Positions 5,238 through 6,120 of a stretch of DNA of 6,120 nt are shown here, piece by piece. The notes beneath the pieces were generated by a model that was not told the origin of the DNA, made no database searches, and was given only the letters and a program-made list of their open reading frames with translations. Source of the DNA: Anaerolineae bacterium. GTDB lineage: Bacteria > Chloroflexota > Anaerolineae > UBA1429. The translations under genes and the position numbers were made by a program. Numbering within the stretch: the stretch's first letter is position 1; every line of letters starts with the position of its first letter. Location of the stretch: the NCBI GenBank assembly GCA_016928125.1, contig JAFGLK010000061.1, positions 1 through 6,120 of the forward strand, read 5' to 3'.

Positions 5238-6120
5238 ATGCTGATCGGTGTGGATGCCAGTCGCGCGGTCTCGGACCAGCCGACAGGTACAGAGAACTAC
5301 TCGCGCTTGTTGATAAAGGCCTTGGTGCGCCAAGGCCGGGCCCATCGTTTCCGTCTTTACTTCAACCACGTGCCGCCCGATGGATGCCTGCCTCGCAGCG
5401 CTCGGGTCGAGTGGCGCGTGATGCCCTTCAAGCGCTTGTGGACCCACGCACGGCTGATGTGGGAGGCGCTGCGCCACCCGCCCGATGTGCTGTATGTGCC
5501 GGCTCATGTCCTGCCCTTGGTTCATCCTTACCCCTGCGTGGCAACGATTCACGATCTGGGCTTCTTGCACTATCCCGAAGCGCACACGCGCCTGGCGCGC
5601 TGCTATCTGGACTGGTCGACGCGTTTCAACGCGCGAACGTCGTCACGCATCATCGCCGATTCCTGCGTCACCCGCGATGATCTGGTCTCGTGCTATGGCA
5701 TCGCGGCGGACAAGATCACGGTGGCCTATCCTGCGGGGGCAGAGGGGTTGGCGCCGGTGAAAGATGCTGCGCGCCTCGCCGAGGCCCAGCAGCGTTACAG
5801 CATCGGCCCGCGCTACTTTCTGCACGTCGGGACCTTGCAGCCGCGCAAGAACCTGAACACGCTCATCGCGGCCTTTGCCTCCCTCATCAGGCGCGGGCTC
5901 ATCGCCCCAGAGGTTCAGCTGGTGCTGGTTGGCAAGCGCGGGTGGCTGGCGGACGACATTTTGGAGAGGGCCAGGGACCCTTCTGTGGAAGGGCGGGTCA
6001 TTCTGCCTGGCTATGTGGGGCGGGAGCATCTGCCTGCGCTCTTGAGCGGCGCGCTCGCTTACGTCCTGCCGAGTTGGTACGAGGGTTTTGGCCTGCCCGT
6101 CCTCGAGGCGATGGCCTGCG
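5238..6120 (+). CDS. Family 4 glycosyltransferase (GT-B fold), 3'-truncated by the window edge
   Basis: Transfers a sugar from an activated donor to an unknown acceptor, keeping the anomeric configuration. The frame stays open for 294 codons to the right edge. The N-terminal domain opens with MLIGVDASRAV...GTENYSRLLIKAL, whose Gly-Thr-Glu stretch resembles the usual acceptor-side glycine loop, and contains ATIHDLGFLHYPE. The link region has ADSCVTRDDLV. The C-terminal donor domain has FLHVGTLQPRKNLNTLI (Arg203, Lys204), VLVGKRGW and LPSWYEGFGLPVLEAMACG, with the EX7E pair Glu282 and Glu290 near the nucleotide-sugar site. Roughly 75-90 residues should be missing. No signal peptide or membrane helix is seen. 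There is no evident Shine-Dalgarno before the ATG, which lies 1 nt past the previous stop, so translation probably depends on reinitiation. The family is sure; donor and acceptor (polysaccharide, glycolipid or polyprenyl-linked sugar) cannot be told. Confidence 0.93.
   Translation, partial: MLIGVDASRAVSDQPTGTENYSRLLIKALVRQGRAHRFRLYFNHVPPDGCLPRSARVEWRVMPFKRLWTHARLMWEALRHPPDVLYVPAHVLPLVHPYPCVATIHDLGFLHYPEAHTRLARCYLDWSTRFNARTSSRIIADSCVTRDDLVSCYGIAADKITVAYPAGAEGLAPVKDAARLAEAQQRYSIGPRYFLHVGTLQPRKNLNTLIAAFASLIRRGLIAPEVQLVLVGKRGWLADDILERARDPSVEGRVILPGYVGREHLPALLSGALAYVLPSWYEGFGLPVLEAMAC
5318..5337. repeat. Perfect inverted repeat inside the glycosyltransferase gene
   Basis: GGCCTTGG (5318-5325) and CCAAGGCC (5330-5337) are perfect 8-bp reverse complements around the 4-nt loop TGCG, 80 nt into the gene. 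It could form an mRNA hairpin. No T-run follows, so it is not a terminator. It may be a product of codon content alone. Confidence 0.5.

Noticed and set aside
4445..5239. Long minus-strand open frame of 264 codons across the end of mevalonate kinase and the membrane protein gene
   Set aside because: It lies opposite two well-supported plus-strand genes, is rich in Arg, Pro, His and Gln, has no recognisable domain and is a typical shadow in GC-rich DNA.
5233..5261. TTGACA at the membrane protein/glycosyltransferase junction as a promoter
   Set aside because: At 17 nt spacing the bases read GCCAGT, which is no -10 box; the hexamer comes from the stop and start codons.

Overview
The window is a compact, all-plus-strand bacterial gene cluster of high GC content. 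Most of it encodes the upper mevalonate pathway, which makes isoprenoid precursors from acetyl-CoA. Shine-Dalgarno-like sites, frequent GTG starts, a textbook sigma70-type promoter and a GT4 glycosyltransferase point to a bacterium. The combination of a class II HMG-CoA reductase with an archaeal-style HMG-CoA synthase/thiolase/DUF35 trio best suits a member of the Chloroflexota. That placement is inference from gene content, not a phylogenetic result.

Region 1 (1-3606) is one tight gene string: class II HMG-CoA reductase (5' end outside the window), HMG-CoA synthase, SCP-x-type acetyl-CoA acetyltransferase (thiolase) and a zinc-ribbon/OB-fold DUF35 protein. Gaps are 11, 26 and 19 nt. The last three genes match in kind and order the archaeal thiolase/HMG-CoA synthase complex, in which DUF35 bridges the two enzymes and acetoacetyl-CoA is channelled between them. 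HMG-CoA reductase then makes mevalonate. All four proteins look intact as far as the window shows.

Region 2 (3607-4677) begins with a 123-nt gap holding a near-consensus promoter, TTGACA-N17-TATAGT. It drives mevalonate kinase, the next pathway step, so the kinase has its own transcription start although it lies directly after the complex genes. No gene for a later step (phosphomevalonate kinase, decarboxylase, isopentenyl phosphate kinase) is in the window.

Region 3 (4678-6120) encodes a six-helix membrane protein built of three repeats (LiaI/DUF5668-like). One nucleotide after its stop comes a family-4 glycosyltransferase that runs off the 3' end. The two look translationally coupled; their link to isoprenoid synthesis is only positional.

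The most interesting points are the archaeal-type channelling complex joined to a class II reductase, a thiolase with no cysteine in its C-terminal half, the strong promoter splitting the pathway, and the triplicated membrane protein. I see no mobile element, CRISPR array, tRNA or rRNA.
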